This document shows, one piece after another, positions 62,583 to 64,000 of a stretch of DNA of 64,000 nucleotides (its first letter is position 1; every line of letters starts with the position of its first letter). Source of the stretch: Streptomyces flaveus (GTDB taxonomy: Bacteria > Actinomycetota > Actinomycetes > Streptomycetales > Streptomycetaceae). The stretch is from NCBI RefSeq assembly GCF_014647675.1, contig NZ_BMPQ01000024.1:77151-141150 (forward strand). The letters run 5' to 3'. The translations under genes were made by a program, and so were the position numbers. Below the pieces are notes generated by a model. It saw only the letters and a program-made list of their open reading frames with translations. It had not been told where the DNA came from and did no database searches.

Positions 62583-63787
62583 GAGCGGTCCCCCTCCGCG
62601 TACGGCCCTCTGCCGTCCAGTCCCCCGCCGTCCAGCTCCCTGTCACCCAATTCCCGGTACAACTCCTTCGCGATGACCGCCCGTTGGACCTCGCTCGCGC
62701 CCTCGTAGATCCGTGGGGCGCGTACCTCGCGGTAGAGGTGTTCGAGGAGGTGGCCGCGGCGCAGGGCGCGGGCGCCGTGCAGTTGGACGGCGGCGTCGAC
62801 CACGTACTGCGCGGTCTCGGTGGCGAGCAGCTTCGCCATCGCGGCGCGTTTCGGGACGTCGGGGGCGCCTTCGTCGTACGCCGCTGCCGCCGCGTAGACC
62901 ATCAGGCGAGCCGCCTCCGTCCGCTGGGCCATTTCGGCGACCTGGTGGGCCACGGTCTGCAGGTCGCTCAGTTTGCCGCCGAACGCGTCGCGTCCCGCGG
63001 TGTGCGTGAGGGTGGCGTCCAGCGCGGCCTGTGCCATGCCGACCGCGAAGGCGCCGACGCTCGGGCGGAACAGGTTGAGGGTGTTCATCGCGACGCGGAA
63101 GCCGCGGTCGGGTTCGCCGAGGATGTCGCCCGCGGTCACCGGTACGGCGTCGAAGGAGAGGGTGCCGATGGGGTGCGGGGAGAGCATGTCGAGGGGGGTG
63201 CCGGTGAGTCCGGGGCGGTCGGCGGGGACGAGGAAGGCGGTCACCCCGCGGGCGCCGGCGTCGGGCGTGGTGCGGGCGAAGACGGTGTAGAAGTCGGCTT
63301 CGGGCGCGTTGGAGATCCAGCACTTCTCGCCGGTGAGGCGCCAGCGGGCCGGGCCGTCGGCCTCGGCCTGCGGCGCGGTGTCCTGTTCCGCCCGGAGGGC
63401 CAGCGCCGCCGCGTCCGAGCCCGCGCCCGGCTCGCTCAGGGCGAAGGCCGCCACGGCCGTGCCCTCGGCAACGCGTGGCAGCCAGCGGTCGCGTTGGGCC
63501 GGGGTTCCGTACGCGTGGACCGGGTGTGCGCCCAGGCCCTGGAGCGCCAGGGCTGTTTCCGCTTCCGTGCAGGTGTACGCGAGGGACTCTCGCATCAGGC
63601 ACAGGTCGAGGGCGCCGGAGGTGAACAGGCGCTTCAGGAGGCCGAGTTGGGCCAGTTCTGCGAGGAGTGGGCGGTTGACGTGGCCCGGTTCGCCCTTCTC
63701 GGCCAGGGGGCGCAGGACGTCGGCGGCGACGGCCCGTAGCTTCGTGCACCAGGCGATCTGTTCCGGATCGAGCGAGAATGCGGTCAT
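62579..63787 (-). CDS. Acyl-CoA dehydrogenase
   Basis: This 402-residue FAD flavoprotein introduces an alpha,beta double bond into an acyl-CoA. The FAD/substrate motif FALSEPGAGSDAAAL and the WISNAPEADFYTVFA strand are visible. The C-terminal domain has GRDAFGGKLSDLQTVAHQVAEM (in part), and Glu in RIYEGASEVQRAVIAKEL is the catalytic base region. ATG 63787 is chosen because upstream codons lie in the divergent promoter. Followed by RidA in an ATGA overlap and divergent from a probable aryl-CoA ligase, it may act on an aromatic or branched acyl-CoA. Confidence 0.9.
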   Translation of the reverse strand: MTAFSLDPEQIAWCTKLRAVAADVLRPLAEKGEPGHVNRPLLAELAQLGLLKRLFTSGALDLCLMRESLAYTCTEAETALALQGLGAHPVHAYGTPAQRDRWLPRVAEGTAVAAFALSEPGAGSDAAALALRAEQDTAPQAEADGPARWRLTGEKCWISNAPEADFYTVFARTTPDAGARGVTAFLVPADRPGLTGTPLDMLSPHPIGTLSFDAVPVTAGDILGEPDRGFRVAMNTLNLFRPSVGAFAVGMAQAALDATLTHTAGRDAFGGKLSDLQTVAHQVAEMAQRTEAARLMVYAAAAAYDEGAPDVPKRAAMAKLLATETAQYVVDAAVQLHGARALRRGHLLEHLYREVRAPRIYEGASEVQRAVIAKELYRELGDRELDGGGLDGRGPYAEGDRS

Positions 63788-63838
63788 TCCGGTCCCTTCT
63801 CCCCCTGGCGGGCCACACTCCAAGTCTATCGCGGGCCG

Positions 63839-63866
63839 TTGACTGTCGTCATCAACACGATACGCT
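63839..63866 (+). promoter_or_regulatory. Candidate promoter of the right-end ligase gene
   Basis: TTGACT (63839-63844), 16 bp, TACGCT (63861-63866), 39 bp ahead of ATG 63906. GTTGA...TCAAC (63838-63856) makes a weak inverted repeat over the -35, a possible operator. Confidence 0.35.
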
Positions 63867-63905
63867 CGATGCGCGAGCCCACCACGACACAGGGGGCGAA
63901 CCGCC

Positions 63906-64000
63906 ATGGAACCCACGCACTCCAGGGAAGCCATCGACACCGGGCGGCCGACGACCTCGGCCCACGTGGACACCTTCGCCCGCGACCACCTGCCACCCCC
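63906..64000 (+). CDS. N-terminal fragment, probable AMP-forming aryl-CoA ligase (cut by window end)
   Basis: Thirty-one codons are visible before the window ends (MEPTHSREAIDTGRPTTSAH, then VDTFARDHLPP). The HVDTFARDHLPPP stretch resembles the N-terminus of benzoate/2-aminobenzoate-CoA ligases that neighbour acyl-CoA dehydrogenase and RidA genes in Streptomyces. That is recall rather than a domain call. It is divergent from the acyl-CoA dehydrogenase with a shared promoter region. Confidence 0.4.
   Translation, partial: MEPTHSREAIDTGRPTTSAHVDTFARDHLPP

Overview
The window is high-GC actinobacterial chromosome and is almost certainly Streptomyces. The GC-rich third codon positions, GTG/TTG starts, ATGA/GTGA gene overlaps, secreted hydrolases, a CebR operator and the gene order all point there. 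From memory, dxs, xylHGF, rok7B7, ngcGFE, aconitase and murA2 lie in the same relative order in S. coelicolor (about SCO6013 down to SCO5998). The genes between and after them look like lineage-specific insertions. No rRNA, tRNA, CRISPR array or complete IS element was seen.

Layout. 152-10680 is one long minus-strand block read right to left: an ngcEFG-type chitobiose/GlcNAc ABC importer, the ROK regulator rok7B7, the xylFGH sugar importer, then dxs. 11216-16932 holds secreted polymer-attack enzymes: a GH92 alpha-mannosidase, a Uma2-type protein, and a cellulose-type AA10 LPMO with CBM2 behind a perfect CebR box. 17213-27152 is a tandem duplication of a ~4.9-kb cassette (leader with hairpin, secreted S8 peptidase, TrmB/LuxR-type regulator, terminator). 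27175-29892 is aconitase with a candidate iron box upstream.

30311-38993 contains a VOC protein, a self-contained regulator/ABC exporter operon, an XRE-MurA fusion, and an OmpR-type two-component system divergent from a PepSY protein. 39218-50942 is an aromatic-catabolism region: aldehyde dehydrogenase, a broken IclR regulator, a NarL-type two-component system, an acyl-CoA ligase, a VanB-type reductase, a Rieske oxygenase, an alpha/beta hydrolase, a muconolactone-isomerase-like protein and LigA/LigB extradiol dioxygenase subunits. 50950-56790 carries a TetR-LLM oxidoreductase operon divergent from an SDR, then YceI, a double-SnoaL secreted protein and an aminobutyraldehyde-type dehydrogenase.

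56901-60951 is a GT2-GtrA-YfhO membrane glycosylation operon. Its YfhO gene carries an in-frame, 24-bp-TIR MITE-like insertion. The right end has small secreted/DUF proteins, a RidA plus acyl-CoA dehydrogenase operon, and the first 31 codons of a probable acyl-CoA ligase.

How they work together. The left third is a saprophyte's polymer-feeding module: secreted LPMO, mannosidase and proteases feed sugar importers, with local control by Rok7B7, CebR and possibly DasR. The middle right is a candidate route from lignin-type methoxy-aromatics to ring cleavage, but the lower pathway genes are not in this window. All motif and family calls come from reading the sequence; no database search was run.
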